This document shows, piece by piece, positions 9,044-18,330 of a stretch of 64,000 bases of DNA. Within the stretch, counting starts at the first letter, position 1; the number at the start of each line of letters is the position of its first letter. The notes below the pieces were generated by a model. It did not search any database. It was not told the DNA's origin and saw only the letters and a program-made list of their open reading frames with translations. The stretch comes from Aquidulcibacter sp. GTDB lineage: Bacteria; Pseudomonadota; Alphaproteobacteria; Caulobacterales; Aquidulcibacteraceae. The translations under genes were made by a program, and so were the position numbers. The stretch is taken from positions 1 through 64,000 of the forward strand of contig JAPZTJ010000029.1 in assembly GCA_027532555.1 (NCBI GenBank), written 5' to 3'.

Positions 9044-9799
9044 CTATTGCGCCGTCCAACCGCCATCAACGAGGAGGCTTGTCCCAGTAACCATGCCGGA
9101 AGCGGGGCTCGCAAGGAATAGAACAGCGGCAGCAACATCTTCGGGCTGCCCGATCTTGCCCATGGGGATCATGTTTTTGACAAAGCCCAGGAAGGCAGGA
9201 TCATCCAGCATTGGCTTCGTCATAGCGGTTTCAATGAAGGTTGGCGCAACTGAGTTTACGCGTATGCCCTTAGGTGCAAGCTCTACCGCCATGGCTTTGG
9301 TTAAGCCTTCAAGCGCGTGTTTGGTCATGCAATAGACGGTACGCCTTGGTGACCCAACGTGACCCATCTGGCTTGTGATATTGATGATCGAGCCGCCGCG
9401 TCTATGCGCTAACATCGACTTTACGGCCGCTTGAGCTACCAAATAGGCGGCCCGAACATTGAGTCCCAGCATCCGATCGAGCGTTTCAAGATCGACATCC
9501 TCGATCAACAGCGGACGATTCATGCCAGCATTATTGACCAGAATGTCGATCTCCATTTTGCCCAAATCCTCGATAAATCGGGGATCGGTCACATCACCGA
9601 CCATGGGCAGGATGTTGGTGTGTTGAGCCGCCAGTTCCTGCAAATCTGCACCGCTTCGTGCTACCGCATGCACTGTTGCCCCTGCCTCTGCGAGGCAAAG
9701 CGCGATGGCAGAACCCAGTCCTCGACTAGCCCCTGTCACAACGGCGATGCGCCCTGAAAGCCCCTGTGCCCAGGTCGGAAGCATTGTCCTATCGCCCAT
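9044..9799 (-). CDS. Short-chain dehydrogenase/reductase (SDR)
   Basis: This 251-residue classical SDR has the Rossmann motif TGASRGLG near residue 19, NNAG near residue 88, the catalytic YxxxK as YCMTK with an upstream Ser (NITSQMG), and the C-terminal VTGTSLLVDGGW typical of the FabG-like/dehydrogenase group. It should oxidise or reduce an alcohol or keto group with NAD(P)(H) in the cytoplasm. The start at 9799 has an AGGA about ten bases upstream; ATG 9784 is an alternative. It is divergent from the HisD-like gene, with candidate operator 3 between them, so it is probably controlled together with the rest of the island and acts on a pathway intermediate. Confidence 0.88.
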   Translation of the reverse strand: MGDRTMLPTWAQGLSGRIAVVTGASRGLGSAIALCLAEAGATVHAVARSGADLQELAAQHTNILPMVGDVTDPRFIEDLGKMEIDILVNNAGMNRPLLIEDVDLETLDRMLGLNVRAAYLVAQAAVKSMLAHRRGGSIINITSQMGHVGSPRRTVYCMTKHALEGLTKAMAVELAPKGIRVNSVAPTFIETAMTKPMLDDPAFLGFVKNMIPMGKIGQPEDVAAAVLFLASPASGMVTGTSLLVDGGWTAQ

Positions 9800-9835
9800 A
9801 ACTGTATCCTATTCTTGTTTACGCAATTTGGTCTT

Positions 9836-9849
9836 TGCATTCGCAGTCA
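9836..9849. promoter_or_regulatory. Candidate LacI-family operator 3 (SDR / HisD-like divergent promoter)
   Basis: TGCATTCGCAGTCA differs from the copies at 3470 and 6279 by one base and keeps the TG...CG...CA pattern. It lies between the divergent SDR and HisD-like genes, 54 bases before the latter. Because the lacI gene is the second gene of the rightward operon, this site would also give autoregulation. Confidence 0.6.
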
Positions 9850-9903
9850 TTTCCGTTAGCGTAGCGCGCAACAGAGGTAAGTTTCAAGCACTGGGAGGCT
9901 AAT

Positions 9904-11193
9904 TTGGCCAAGTATCTTAAATCCGGAATCAGTGAGACTGCGGCTGAAGAAGCCGATGCTGATGTGCGGGCAACGGTCGAGGCCATCATTCAAGACATCA
10001 AAGCTAGAGGCGATGATGCTGTCCGTCATTGGTCGTTGAAATTCGACAATTGGGGGCCAGATGACTTTCGGCTCGGTCAAGACGCGATTGATGCTGCCTA
10101 CCGCGCGCTAAGTCCACAGACGATCGAAGATATCCGCTTCGCGCAGGCACAAGTGCGCAATTTTGCCCAGATCCAAAGAGACGCGCTCAAAGACGTCGAG
10201 GTAGAGACATTGCCCGGCGTTGTTTTGGGGCATAAGAATCTGCCGGTGAACAGCGTGGGCTGCTATGTGCCCGGCGGCAAATATCCTTTGGTCGCCTCAG
10301 CGCATATGAGTGTGGTGACCGCAAAAGTTGCCGGGGTGAAGCGAATTGTATCCGTGGCCCCGCCTTATCAAGGGGTACCCAATCCTGCGATTGTTGTTGC
10401 CATGCATATGGCTGGAGCAGATGAAATATACTGCATTGGAGGCGTCCAAGCCGTTGCGGCCATGGCGCTTGGAACATCGACGATTGCCCCGGTGGACATG
10501 ATCGTAGGCCCGGGCAACGCTTATGTTGCGGAAGCCAAACGTCAGCTCTTTGGCCGAATCGGGATCGACCTATTGGCCGGCCCCACCGAGACGCTTATCA
10601 TCGCTGATGATAGCGTCGATGGCGAGCTCTGCGCCGCTGACCTATTGGGGCAAGCCGAGCATGGTCCCAACTCGCCGGCTGTTCTACTAACCAATAGCGA
10701 AAAGCTGGCCCATGACACGATGGCCGAGATTGAACGGCAGCTGACTATCCTGCCAACAGCCGCGATCGCAGGAAAGGCATGGGCCGATTATGGTCAAGTC
10801 ATCGTAGCAGACAGCTATGAGGAGATGGTCACGATAGCCGATAAAATCGCGTCCGAGCATGTCCAAGTGATGACACGTGACCCCGATTACTTCCTGACTA
10901 ACATGACCAATTATGGTGCCCTCTTTTTGGGCGCACGCACCAATGTCAGCTATGGCGACAAAGTCATCGGAACCAATCACACGCTACCCACACGTGGCAA
11001 TGCCCGCTTCACCGGGGGGCTTTGGGTCGGAAAATTCATTAAGACCTGTACCTATCAGCGCGTCTTGACCGATGAGGCCAGTGTGATGATAGGTGAATAT
11101 TGCTCGCGCCTTTGTGCCATAGAAGGCTTTGCAGGCCATAAAGAGCAGGCAGATATCCGGGTGCGACGTTATGGCAAAAAAGAAACCGCTTGA
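9904..11193 (+). CDS. Histidinol-dehydrogenase-family oxidoreductase (HpsN-like)
   Basis: This 429-residue protein of the HisD family keeps the zinc and catalytic residues of HisD: Q250 and H253 ([11 protein letters not shown]), E318 and H319 (ASEHV) and D352 ([14 protein letters not shown]). The [17 protein letters not shown] and [15 protein letters not shown] segments are those I associate with catabolic HisD homologues such as sulfopropanediol dehydrogenase HpsN rather than with histidine biosynthesis, and no his genes are nearby. It probably performs a four-electron NAD-dependent oxidation of a primary alcohol to a carboxylate. The TTG start at 9904 has a clear GGGAGG five to six bases upstream. 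It is the first gene of the operon with lacI, hydrolase, MetE-like and aldolase genes. The true substrate is unknown. Confidence 0.82.
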   Translation: MAKYLKSGISETAAEEADADVRATVEAIIQDIKARGDDAVRHWSLKFDNWGPDDFRLGQDAIDAAYRALSPQTIEDIRFAQAQVRNFAQIQRDALKDVEVETLPGVVLGHKNLPVNSVGCYVPGGKYPLVASAHMSVVTAKVAGVKRIVSVAPPYQGVPNPAIVVAMHMAGADEIYCIGGVQAVAAMALGTSTIAPVDMIVGPGNAYVAEAKRQLFGRIGIDLLAGPTETLIIADDSVDGELCAADLLGQAEHGPNSPAVLLTNSEKLAHDTMAEIERQLTILPTAAIAGKAWADYGQVIVADSYEEMVTIADKIASEHVQVMTRDPDYFLTNMTNYGALFLGARTNVSYGDKVIGTNHTLPTRGNARFTGGLWVGKFIKTCTYQRVLTDEASVMIGEYCSRLCAIEGFAGHKEQADIRVRRYGKKETA

Positions 11194-12205
11194 TCAAACT
11201 AATCAGGAAAAAACTGGGGTAACATCTTATGATGTCGCCCGCAGAGCTGGTGTGTCCCAGTCTGCGGTTAGCCGGGCATTTAGAAAAGGTGCCTCGGTCG
11301 CACCGGCGACGCGGGCGCGGATCGTCGAGGCAGCGCAAGCGCTGGGCTATGAACCCAATGCGATTGCCCAAGGCTTGATAACCAAGCGCTCAAACCTCGT
11401 CGCGATCATCATCTCAAACTTGACCAACCTTTACTATCCCGAAGTTTTGGCCGAACTCACCCAACGCCTGTCACAACATGGCGTACGGGTGCTTTTGTTT
11501 AGCCTCGCTGCTGAATCCGACGTGGAGGAGGTTCTTGGCCAAGTTTGGCGTTACCGTGTTGATGGCGCGATCGTGGCTGCCCGTTTGTCTACCGACCAAT
11601 TGGTAGCATTCTCCAATCGCGGCGTCCCTTTGGTTCTCTATAATCGGGTTGGTGAAGGCGTTCCCGTCGCAAGTGTCTGTTGTGACTCTGATTTGGGTGA
11701 GCGCGCTTTGGTGGACGGCTTGGTACAGGCTGGCCATACATGCTTCGGGATTATCGGCGGTCCTGCCGATTCTTACGTGGGCGAAGAGCGCGCCAATGCA
11801 GCGATCAATCGTCTTGCCCATTATGGCATCAAAGCAGAATTTGTCCGCGGACAGTTTGATTATGAGAGTGGTGGCGCTGGCCTGAAAACACTCATGGAGC
11901 TTACAGACAACAAGCTAGACGCCCTGATCTGCGTCAATGACTTGATGGCAATTGGCGCCATGGACACAGCGCGAAACATCATCGGCAAGAAAGTACCCAA
12001 CGACTTGTCCATTACGGGCTTTGACGGCGTTAGTCCGGCAACTTGGGAGGCCTATCAACTCACGACGGTACGCCAGCCCGTGCGACGCATGACCCAAGCA
12101 GCGGTTGCGATGTTGTTGGAGCGTATTGAGAGTCCTGACATTTCTCCAGAACAGCGGTTGTTTGCCGGTGAATTGCTTTCTGGGCGGTCGGCACGTTTGT
12201 TGTGA
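11171..12205 (+). CDS. LacI-family transcriptional regulator
   Basis: This 344-residue regulator has an N-terminal LacI helix-turn-helix ([23 protein letters not shown], about residues 18-40), a hinge ([13 protein letters not shown]) and a periplasmic-binding-protein-like effector domain ([17 protein letters not shown] onward, with [15 protein letters not shown] and [10 protein letters not shown]). It probably represses the island and is released by the substrate or an intermediate. ATG 11171 gives the normal domain start, whereas the frame from 11129 adds residues read out of the HisD-like gene. It overlaps the HisD-like gene end by 23 bases and the hydrolase start by 4. The three 14-bp sites at 3470, 6279 and 9836 are its candidate operators. 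Confidence 0.88.
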   Translation: MAKKKPLDQTNQEKTGVTSYDVARRAGVSQSAVSRAFRKGASVAPATRARIVEAAQALGYEPNAIAQGLITKRSNLVAIIISNLTNLYYPEVLAELTQRLSQHGVRVLLFSLAAESDVEEVLGQVWRYRVDGAIVAARLSTDQLVAFSNRGVPLVLYNRVGEGVPVASVCCDSDLGERALVDGLVQAGHTCFGIIGGPADSYVGEERANAAINRLAHYGIKAEFVRGQFDYESGGAGLKTLMELTDNKLDALICVNDLMAIGAMDTARNIIGKKVPNDLSITGFDGVSPATWEAYQLTTVRQPVRRMTQAAVAMLLERIESPDISPEQRLFAGELLSGRSARLL

Positions 12206-12939
12206 CTTCGCCCCCGACCCTTGTTTGGATAGCAGGCCATATGTGCGACCACAGGCTTTGGCAGGATGTGGGCCCCATCGACGCTTATCCAAATGTGTTT
12301 GCTGCCATTACCCAGTCCGATAGTATCGAAGCTTTGGCACAAAATGTCCTGAAGACTGTTGAAGGTCCCATTATCCCGGTTGGCTTTTCCATGGGGGCTA
12401 TTGTGAGCCTTATGATGGCCAAACTGGCACCAGAGCGCTTAGTCGGGATGGTTCTTTCCAGCACCAATTGCACCGCAGATTTGCCTGAAAGATCGGCCGC
12501 GCGCTTATCCCAGCAAGCCCACGTCAAGGACGGCCGATTGAGCGCTATCGTTCGCGATGAACTGAAGCCGCATTATCTGAGTCCTGCCACCCAGGGCCAG
12601 AAGCGCGCGCAAATCCTCGACTTAACTTTGGAAATGGGCCTAGCACTTGGCCAGGACGTATTCTTGCGCCAGAGCGAGGCCCTGCGAACCCGCCCAGCCT
12701 TATGCAACGTGATCAACAACTTTGCTGGACCAATCCTTGTGCTTGCCGGAGCCGACGACAGCTTATGTCCGCCCGCTTGGCACACCGCCATGGCAGCGCG
12801 CACCAGCCGCGCCAACTTTGTCGAAATTGAAGGCGCAGGCCATTTGGTGCCGCTAGAGCAGCCAGCCGCATTCAAGCAGGCCATTTCAACTTGGCTCACC
12901 AACCTACAAGCAACGCTGAAGCAGGAGATGAACGCATGA
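12202..12939 (+). CDS. Alpha/beta-hydrolase
   Basis: This 245-residue alpha/beta-hydrolase has the nucleophile elbow GFSMG (Ser63), an acid in GADDSLCP (Asp185 or Asp186) and the catalytic His in GAGHLVPLE (His214), so the triad is complete. There is no signal peptide, so it acts in the cytoplasm, most likely on an ester, thioester or C-C bond of a pathway intermediate. The GTG start at 12202 overlaps the lacI stop codon (GTGA), and its own stop overlaps the MetE-like start (ATGA), which shows strong translational coupling in the operon. Confidence 0.85.
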   Translation: MTSPPTLVWIAGHMCDHRLWQDVGPIDAYPNVFAAITQSDSIEALAQNVLKTVEGPIIPVGFSMGAIVSLMMAKLAPERLVGMVLSSTNCTADLPERSAARLSQQAHVKDGRLSAIVRDELKPHYLSPATQGQKRAQILDLTLEMGLALGQDVFLRQSEALRTRPALCNVINNFAGPILVLAGADDSLCPPAWHTAMAARTSRANFVEIEGAGHLVPLEQPAAFKQAISTWLTNLQATLKQEMNA

Positions 12940-14087
12940 GCGAGCGCATTTTAACCACCCATGTCGGATCCTTGCCGCGCTCAAAAGCCGTTACCGACCT
13001 GATCTTTGCCGCCGAGCGCGGCGATCCTATTGACCAAGCCCAGTTTGATGATGTGATTGGCCGGGCCGTTGATGAGACCGTCGCCAACCAAGTGCGGGTT
13101 GGGATCGATCTGGTTTCAGATGGCGAAATGTCGAAAATTTCCTATGCGACCTATATCAAGGACCGCATTACTGGCTTTGATGGCGATAGCCCGCGGACCC
13201 CGCCCTCCGACCTCGAAGCTTTCCCTAGTTTTCTGAACCGCCAAGCCAGTGGTGGTGGCACACCGACCTATCGGCGCCCAAAATGTGTTGGGCCGGTCGC
13301 GGTGAAGTCTATGGAACCTCTCAGAGCCGACCTTGGCTTTATGGCTGCTGCGCTTGCGAACCATAAACCCCTTGCAGGCTTCATGAATGCGGCCTCACCC
13401 GGCGTTATCGCGCTGTTCCAGCCCAATGAGCATTATAAAACGCAGGATGACTATCTCGAAGCGCTCGCTGAAGCCATGCGCCCTGAATATGAAGCGATCG
13501 TCGCCGCTGGCCTGATCTTGCAACTCGACAGCCCAGACCTAGGGCTTGGGCGGCATATGATGTATAAGGACCGGAGCGACGCAGACTATCTCAATCTCAT
13601 CGGCACGCATGTGGATGTGCTAAACCACGCGCTTCGCAATGTGCCTGCAGACCGTGTTCGGATGCACGTATGTTGGGGCAATTATGAGGGACCCCACCAT
13701 CATGACGTTGAGATGGGGGTCATCTTACCGACACTGATGAAAGCAAAGCCGGCTGGTTTACTATTTGAAACCTCAAATCCACGTCACCAACATGACTGGA
13801 ATTATTTTGTTGAGATGCTGGCCATTATTCCCGATGACAAAATCCTGATTCCGGGCGTGATTGATTCAACCACGAATTTCATTGAACATCCCCGTGTGGT
13901 CGCTGAACGCATTGAACGCTTTGCTGGAATCATCGGTCGAGAGCGCGTGATTGCAGGTACCGATTGTGGCTTTTCAACATTTGCAGGCTTTGGCGCGGTG
14001 GATCCAGAGATTGTTTGGGCCAAGCTGAAGACATTGGCAGAAGGCGCGGCACTAGCCAGCGCGAGACTCTGGAGCAAAGCAGCGTGA
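12936..14087 (+). CDS. MetE-like zinc-dependent alkyltransferase
   Basis: This 383-residue protein matches the C-terminal catalytic domain of cobalamin-independent methionine synthase (MetE) but lacks its N-terminal half. Short proteins of this kind include epoxyalkane:coenzyme M transferase and other thiol alkyltransferases. The zinc ligands can be placed at H244 and C246 (MHVCWGN), E278 (LLFETSNP) and C344 (GTDCGFS). The N-terminus TTHVGSLPRS is typical of the family. ATG 12936 overlaps the hydrolase stop (ATGA), so the longer frame from 12891 is rejected. The catabolic setting suggests transfer of an alkyl group from or to a thiol during breakdown of the substrate rather than methionine synthesis; this is inference. 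Confidence 0.8.
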   Translation: MSERILTTHVGSLPRSKAVTDLIFAAERGDPIDQAQFDDVIGRAVDETVANQVRVGIDLVSDGEMSKISYATYIKDRITGFDGDSPRTPPSDLEAFPSFLNRQASGGGTPTYRRPKCVGPVAVKSMEPLRADLGFMAAALANHKPLAGFMNAASPGVIALFQPNEHYKTQDDYLEALAEAMRPEYEAIVAAGLILQLDSPDLGLGRHMMYKDRSDADYLNLIGTHVDVLNHALRNVPADRVRMHVCWGNYEGPHHHDVEMGVILPTLMKAKPAGLLFETSNPRHQHDWNYFVEMLAIIPDDKILIPGVIDSTTNFIEHPRVVAERIERFAGIIGRERVIAGTDCGFSTFAGFGAVDPEIVWAKLKTLAEGAALASARLWSKAA

Positions 14088-14833
14088 GCGCGTTTCGAGA
14101 CAAATTGCTTTCCGGTGAGGTCATTGCAGCCACATGGGTCAAAACACCAAGCCCGATGATTGTTGAAGTCCTAAGTCTCAGCTCTTTGGACTGCTTGGTG
14201 CTTGATGCAGAGCATGCCCCTTTTGACCGGACCACCTTGGACCTGTGCATCTTGGCGGCGCGGGCCTATGGGAAGCCCGTCCTTGTAAGGCCTGCATCCA
14301 GCAGCCATGAGCAAATCCTCAATGCGCTTGATTGTGGTGCAGATGGCGTTGTCCTCCCGCATATCAGAAGTGCAGAGGAAGCAGCTGAAGCCGTGAAGGC
14401 GTGTCACTATGGTCGCGGCGGTCGCGGATTTGCAGGCTCTAGCCGTTCAGCGGGTTACACGACGAAGGGCATGGCGAAGCATCGTGAAACAGCCAAAGAT
14501 GTGATCGTCATTGCTCAAATCGAGGATGTGGAGGCCGTTGAAGACATAGATGCAATTGCCCGAGTGGCAGGCGTCGATGCTCTCTTCATTGGCCGCGCGG
14601 ACCTCACCGTCGCTTATGGCGCGGTAACGCCAGATGATGAGATTGTTGTAGCTGCGGTCGACAGGATTGTGGCGGCAGGAAAAGCTGCAGGAAGGGTCAC
14701 TGGCATGTTCCTAGGTCGTCCCAGCGATGTACCAATTTGGCGGGAAAAGGGGGCTAGCCTCTTTGTCTTGGGCTCTGATCATGATTTTATTCTTCAGGGT
14801 GCCGCAGCCCTTGGCCAGGTCATTAGAGGATGA
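14084..14833 (+). CDS. HpcH/HpaI-family class II aldolase
   Basis: This 249-residue protein is of the HpcH/HpaI aldolase/citrate lyase family. Visible family segments are CLVLDAEHAPFDRTTLD, VLVRPASSSHEQILNALDCG, GADGVVLPHIRSAEEA, GGRGFAGSSRSAGY and VIAQIEDVEAVEDIDAIA. Such enzymes use a divalent metal and pyruvate enolate to split 2-keto-hydroxy acids, releasing pyruvate or a related product and an aldehyde. It would be the final carbon-carbon cleavage step of the island. I chose the GTG at 14084 because it overlaps the MetE-like stop codon and starts right at the conserved domain; the longer frame from 13964 is read-through of the upstream gene. Last gene of the operon. Confidence 0.85.
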   Translation: MSAFRDKLLSGEVIAATWVKTPSPMIVEVLSLSSLDCLVLDAEHAPFDRTTLDLCILAARAYGKPVLVRPASSSHEQILNALDCGADGVVLPHIRSAEEAAEAVKACHYGRGGRGFAGSSRSAGYTTKGMAKHRETAKDVIVIAQIEDVEAVEDIDAIARVAGVDALFIGRADLTVAYGAVTPDDEIVVAAVDRIVAAGKAAGRVTGMFLGRPSDVPIWREKGASLFVLGSDHDFILQGAAALGQVIRG

Positions 14834-14974
14834 TGGGATGGGCAGGTCGAAGGCGAAGCTCCCCCTTCCAAGGCAGTCGGCGGCCTTTAGCCGGCTCCAT
14901 GAATGCCTACATCTAAGGACAAGCCTCTCGGGTTTGGTACAAAAGACGCGCTTCAGTTTATGTGACCACCGATC

Positions 14975-15487
14975 TCAGGCGTAAAAGGCCGGATGAAAGC
15001 TGAATCGGCCCGCTGGGATCGTGTTGTCGAGCGGTAGAACCATGAAGTATTCGGCGGGTTCGTTCTTCGGCGCATTTGCCGCAGAAGGAATAAACCCGTG
15101 GCGGGAATAATATTTGGTATTTCCCACGAGAATGCAGCCGCGGGCTTTTCGGGCGTTCATCCACGATTTGGCTTCTTGAATAAGCAAACCACCCACGCCC
15201 ATTCGCTGCAGGGCCGGCTCAACGGAGATCGGGCCAAGTCCAAACCATCCCTCCACCCCGCTCTCGTGGGCGACGGGCGAGATCGCAACATGACCAACGA
15301 CTTTTCCATGCTGCTCCGCCACGAGGGAAAGGCTAAGCGCACCCACATTCCGCAAGATATTAATTAGGTCCTGTTCGTTACCGCCTGCGTAAGGCATGGG
15401 TGCAAAGGCCCGCTTGGTCACGTCGTAAATCGCGCCATGATCTCTCAGCTCTTCTGGTCTGATCAGCATGTTCGTTAGTTGATTCAT
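14975..15487 (-). CDS. GNAT-family N-acetyltransferase
   Basis: This 170-residue GNAT acetyltransferase has the acetyl-CoA loop VEPALQRMGVGGLLIQEA (a Q/RxxGxG/A motif, about residues 92-105), preceded by the beta-strand pair VVGHVAISPV and followed by YYSRHGF, a segment common in YhbS-like GNATs. The type is 'GNAT family, predicted N-acetyltransferase YhbS'. The acceptor is unknown and could be a small molecule or an N-terminal residue. The gene stands alone, convergent with the catabolic operon, with no clear terminator between them, and is separated by 135 bases from the ABC exporter operon upstream. Confidence 0.8.
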   Translation of the reverse strand: MNQLTNMLIRPEELRDHGAIYDVTKRAFAPMPYAGGNEQDLINILRNVGALSLSLVAEQHGKVVGHVAISPVAHESGVEGWFGLGPISVEPALQRMGVGGLLIQEAKSWMNARKARGCILVGNTKYYSRHGFIPSAANAPKNEPAEYFMVLPLDNTIPAGRFSFHPAFYA

Positions 15488-15622
15488 ACCTAAAACTTTC
15501 GTGTGTTATCGACAGTCTTGTGCCTTGAACATGGGCGAGCTTCAAGCCGGCATACCTTTCTGGTGAATCTCTTCATGGCACCCCATTCGTGCACCAAGAC
15601 AGAAAACGGGCAATGACATGCC

Positions 15623-16885
15623 CTAATGGACATTCTCACCCGACGGATGCTCAAATGCAGGTGCTGCATCAAAGTCGGCTGGGGTGAAGGGCTTGGCCTT
15701 AAACAGATAGGGATAATAGTAGGTTCTAAGGCGGGTATGATAAGCCCGTATGCGATCCTGATAGCTCGATTGTGCGGCCATATCTGTCCGTGCAATCCGG
15801 TGGAGGCCACGCTGAATGGCAATCGGAGGCAAGGCGAGAGCAACAAGTCCTGCTCGGGCGTCACGCTCTGTGATCCCCGCCCGATAGGCCCGCGACAATG
15901 GCTCAACGTGCTGATCACCTAAATGCTGGAATGCATAATACCATTTCCATTCAAAAGGACGTTGCATGGGCGGCGAAGTCGCATATTCGGGATAGAGTTT
16001 GTAAAAGCGCTGCAATGTCGCATCGCGATCTACATCCCAAGCATCATGCACCGCTTCGCGGTTCTCGCGCATAATAGCCGCCCCGTCGGGAATTGGAGTG
16101 GTCGCATTGATCACCAGATTGGAACCGGCAGGCCCAATCAAGGTAATCACAAACCAGATGGTAGCCTGCACAGCCGCATTGGTGGGTGAGCTACCGGTAC
16201 CTTTTGCGATCAAAGTTGCAATCAGGGTCCAAAACCCAACCAATGTGAGAATAAGCGAAGTAAACGCTATTGTCTCGCTTAGTCCTGCCCCACTGATCAG
16301 AGCACCGCCCCAGAAAACAAATACGAGCACCGCGCTGACCAGACCAAAGCGAACTGCAATGCGGGGCAGCCAAACGCGCATTCGCGCCTTTGGAAGGGCC
16401 TGCAAACTCGCAAGTCGACCGGCCTCACGCTCACCCGACCAAAGATCGTAAAAAAGCACGATCAGAACCAACGGCGCCAAATAGATCAAGACAAAGGCAA
16501 AATCGAAACGGCCGGGCAATGCCAGCTCTGGGTTATGGGCTTCATTCTCATGAATTTGGCCCTCGAGCGCTAGAGCCCGAATACGTAAGATAGACGGGGC
16601 AATATCGCGCTGGCCGAGGGCGGCAAACGCTAGGGTAGACGGCGGGTCCCAAGTTGGGTGAAAGCGATAATAGGCCGCATCGCCCGCATCGGTGGCAAAG
16701 GTCTTGATCGCGGCCGTATCTGTCTTTTGTAGGGCGATAACTTCACTAATGGCCGCCTTTTGTCTGGCGACTTCCTGTAACCCCAGTCCGACTGACAATG
16801 CAGCTAAACACGTCAGAAGTGCTATCGTCCACACACTGGCGCGTTGGCCCAATAGGAATTTGATTTCCCGCCAGAGGTGCCTCAT
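15623..16885 (-). CDS. ABC-2 type transporter permease (DUF3526-like)
   Basis: This 420-residue membrane protein has one N-terminal transmembrane helix (VWTIALLTCLAALSVGLGL), a periplasmic region of about 110 residues, then a cluster of helices starting with FAFVLIYLAPLVLIVLFYDLWSGEREAGRL, the signature of ABC-2 permeases of the DUF3526/NosY-like type, and a second large periplasmic loop followed by a C-terminal soluble part. It forms a transport unit with the neighbouring permease and ATPase: its start overlaps the upstream permease stop by 4 bases. The C-terminal segment with repeated Tyr (TYYYPYLFKAKPF) matches the usual end of these proteins. Substrate unknown. Confidence 0.78.
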   Translation of the reverse strand: MRHLWREIKFLLGQRASVWTIALLTCLAALSVGLGLQEVARQKAAISEVIALQKTDTAAIKTFATDAGDAAYYRFHPTWDPPSTLAFAALGQRDIAPSILRIRALALEGQIHENEAHNPELALPGRFDFAFVLIYLAPLVLIVLFYDLWSGEREAGRLASLQALPKARMRVWLPRIAVRFGLVSAVLVFVFWGGALISGAGLSETIAFTSLILTLVGFWTLIATLIAKGTGSSPTNAAVQATIWFVITLIGPAGSNLVINATTPIPDGAAIMRENREAVHDAWDVDRDATLQRFYKLYPEYATSPPMQRPFEWKWYYAFQHLGDQHVEPLSRAYRAGITERDARAGLVALALPPIAIQRGLHRIARTDMAAQSSYQDRIRAYHTRLRTYYYPYLFKAKPFTPADFDAAPAFEHPSGENVH

Positions 16886-18330
16886 AGCGCCCTGCCCGCC
16901 AAAACGCGGCCACTCCAGCCAGCCAAAATCACCGTTGCCCCGAGCCAGAGCGCAAGGATTAGAATTGGGGTGATAGCGGCGGACAAGCGATCTGCAGCGC
17001 TTGTGGGCTTAAACACAAAGTCCGGCACCTTGGCCCAATTAGTGGCGCCAATGCGGGTGCGCTTCTCGGCCTGGGGATCTTTGGACCGAGCGGCATCATC
17101 AGCGAGACTTAATCGATTGCGGTGCAGTCCATTAAGATATTGCACCATGGCAAACCGGTGGGCCTCGCTTTGTTGTAAGAAACGCAAATGGGTTTCAAGG
17201 TCGGTCCCCGCCCCTGCCATCGACACGCGGCGCACGGCAAGGGCTGGGCTGAAGATCGACAGATTGGCAACAATGTTGCTTTGTGCTCGCTGAGTGGTGG
17301 CTAACTCGGCAAAATGCATGGCAAACAGACGCGAGGTTAGCGCCTCCCCTTCAGCAGAGACGGCCCCCCGGAAGTTAAAAGGCAAATCCTCCACTTTGGT
17401 CACGCCATAATGGGCCAAGGTGCGCGCCTTAAAGGCGGCAAAGAAAGGATCATCGGGATTGTGGCTGTCGCCCAATTGGCGCAACTCTGCTTGGATCGTC
17501 AGATCGGTTGCTGCCCGGCTCTCTAAGGGTTCTAAACGGTTTGCCAGTTCGGCGGCCCCGCGTGGGGCTACAACGGCAATGAAACACCAAATGCCGATAA
17601 GGACAAGCAAGGCTGCTTGACCTGACCGAGCCAAGGCTGAGGTCGCAATAATGCCCACAACCCAGATCAGCATATAAAGACCATAGCCCAGCCCAACCAT
17701 AGCCGCGGCACCCGCTTCGCTAGGCATGACAATGGCCATCAGAACTAGGGTCAACCAAGCGGGGGCGATTGCAACAAGGCCGACAGAGCCAAGCGCGAGG
17801 GTTTTGCCGAGGATAATATCCCGGGCTGTGACACCTGAAGACAGAAGAAGCCTTAAGCTGCCGCGCGTACGTTCGCGCGTGATCATCGAAAAGCCCAAAA
17901 AAATTAGTAAAAGAGGCGCGAGGGTTTGGAGGACAAAGGCCGGCGTCAATTGGCCAAAGCGCATGAGGCTTGAGTTCTCGCGCACCGCAGAAATGGTCGC
18001 ACTATTTTGACGATGGCCTTCCAGATAAAGCGTGGTACCGCTGAAGGGATCAATGCCTGGATCAAACCCGGCTAGGGTACCAATCGGGCGGTACACATAG
18101 CTGCCATAATGCACCATGCGGTGGGGATGGCGGGCGGGTTGGGCTTCAAACAGCGCATCTGTTTCAGTCTGATTGGCGATACGGCCTAGGCGCTCCTGCG
18201 CCATGTGGGCATAAGAGGTTGCTGCGGCAATTGTCGATAAAAGCAGCAAGGCAATCACGCCAATCAAGGCCACGCGCGAGCGCACCATTAAGGCAAGCTC
18301 AGCCCACGCGATTAGACAGACGCGCCTCAT
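16882..18330 (-). CDS. ABC-2 type transporter permease (DUF3526-like)
   Basis: This 482-residue membrane protein is paralogous to the next gene. It has an N-terminal helix (LALMVRSRVALIGVIALLLLS), a periplasmic loop with RHPHRMVHYGSYVYRP, the helix pair FVLQTLAPLLLIFLGFSMITRERTRGSLRLLLSSG typical of ABC-2 permeases, further helices, a periplasmic domain and a C-terminal helix (ILILALWLGATVILAGW). With the partner permease it should form a heterodimeric pore driven by the ATPase encoded just upstream (start/stop overlap of 4 bases). ABC-2 permeases of this kind usually export or remodel rather than import, but the operon also has a TonB receptor, so direction cannot be read from sequence. Confidence 0.8.
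   Translation of the reverse strand: MRRVCLIAWAELALMVRSRVALIGVIALLLLSTIAAATSYAHMAQERLGRIANQTETDALFEAQPARHPHRMVHYGSYVYRPIGTLAGFDPGIDPFSGTTLYLEGHRQNSATISAVRENSSLMRFGQLTPAFVLQTLAPLLLIFLGFSMITRERTRGSLRLLLSSGVTARDIILGKTLALGSVGLVAIAPAWLTLVLMAIVMPSEAGAAAMVGLGYGLYMLIWVVGIIATSALARSGQAALLVLIGIWCFIAVVAPRGAAELANRLEPLESRAATDLTIQAELRQLGDSHNPDDPFFAAFKARTLAHYGVTKVEDLPFNFRGAVSAEGEALTSRLFAMHFAELATTQRAQSNIVANLSIFSPALAVRRVSMAGAGTDLETHLRFLQQSEAHRFAMVQYLNGLHRNRLSLADDAARSKDPQAEKRTRIGATNWAKVPDFVFKPTSAADRLSAAITPILILALWLGATVILAGWSGRVLAGRAL

Noticed and set aside
9904-11193. Assignment as histidine-biosynthetic HisD
   Set aside because: No other his genes are present, the operon is catabolic with a LacI regulator, and signature segments fit HpsN-like homologues better.
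12936-14087. Assignment as methionine synthase MetE
   Set aside because: Only the C-terminal catalytic half is present and the setting is catabolic, so methionine synthesis is unlikely.
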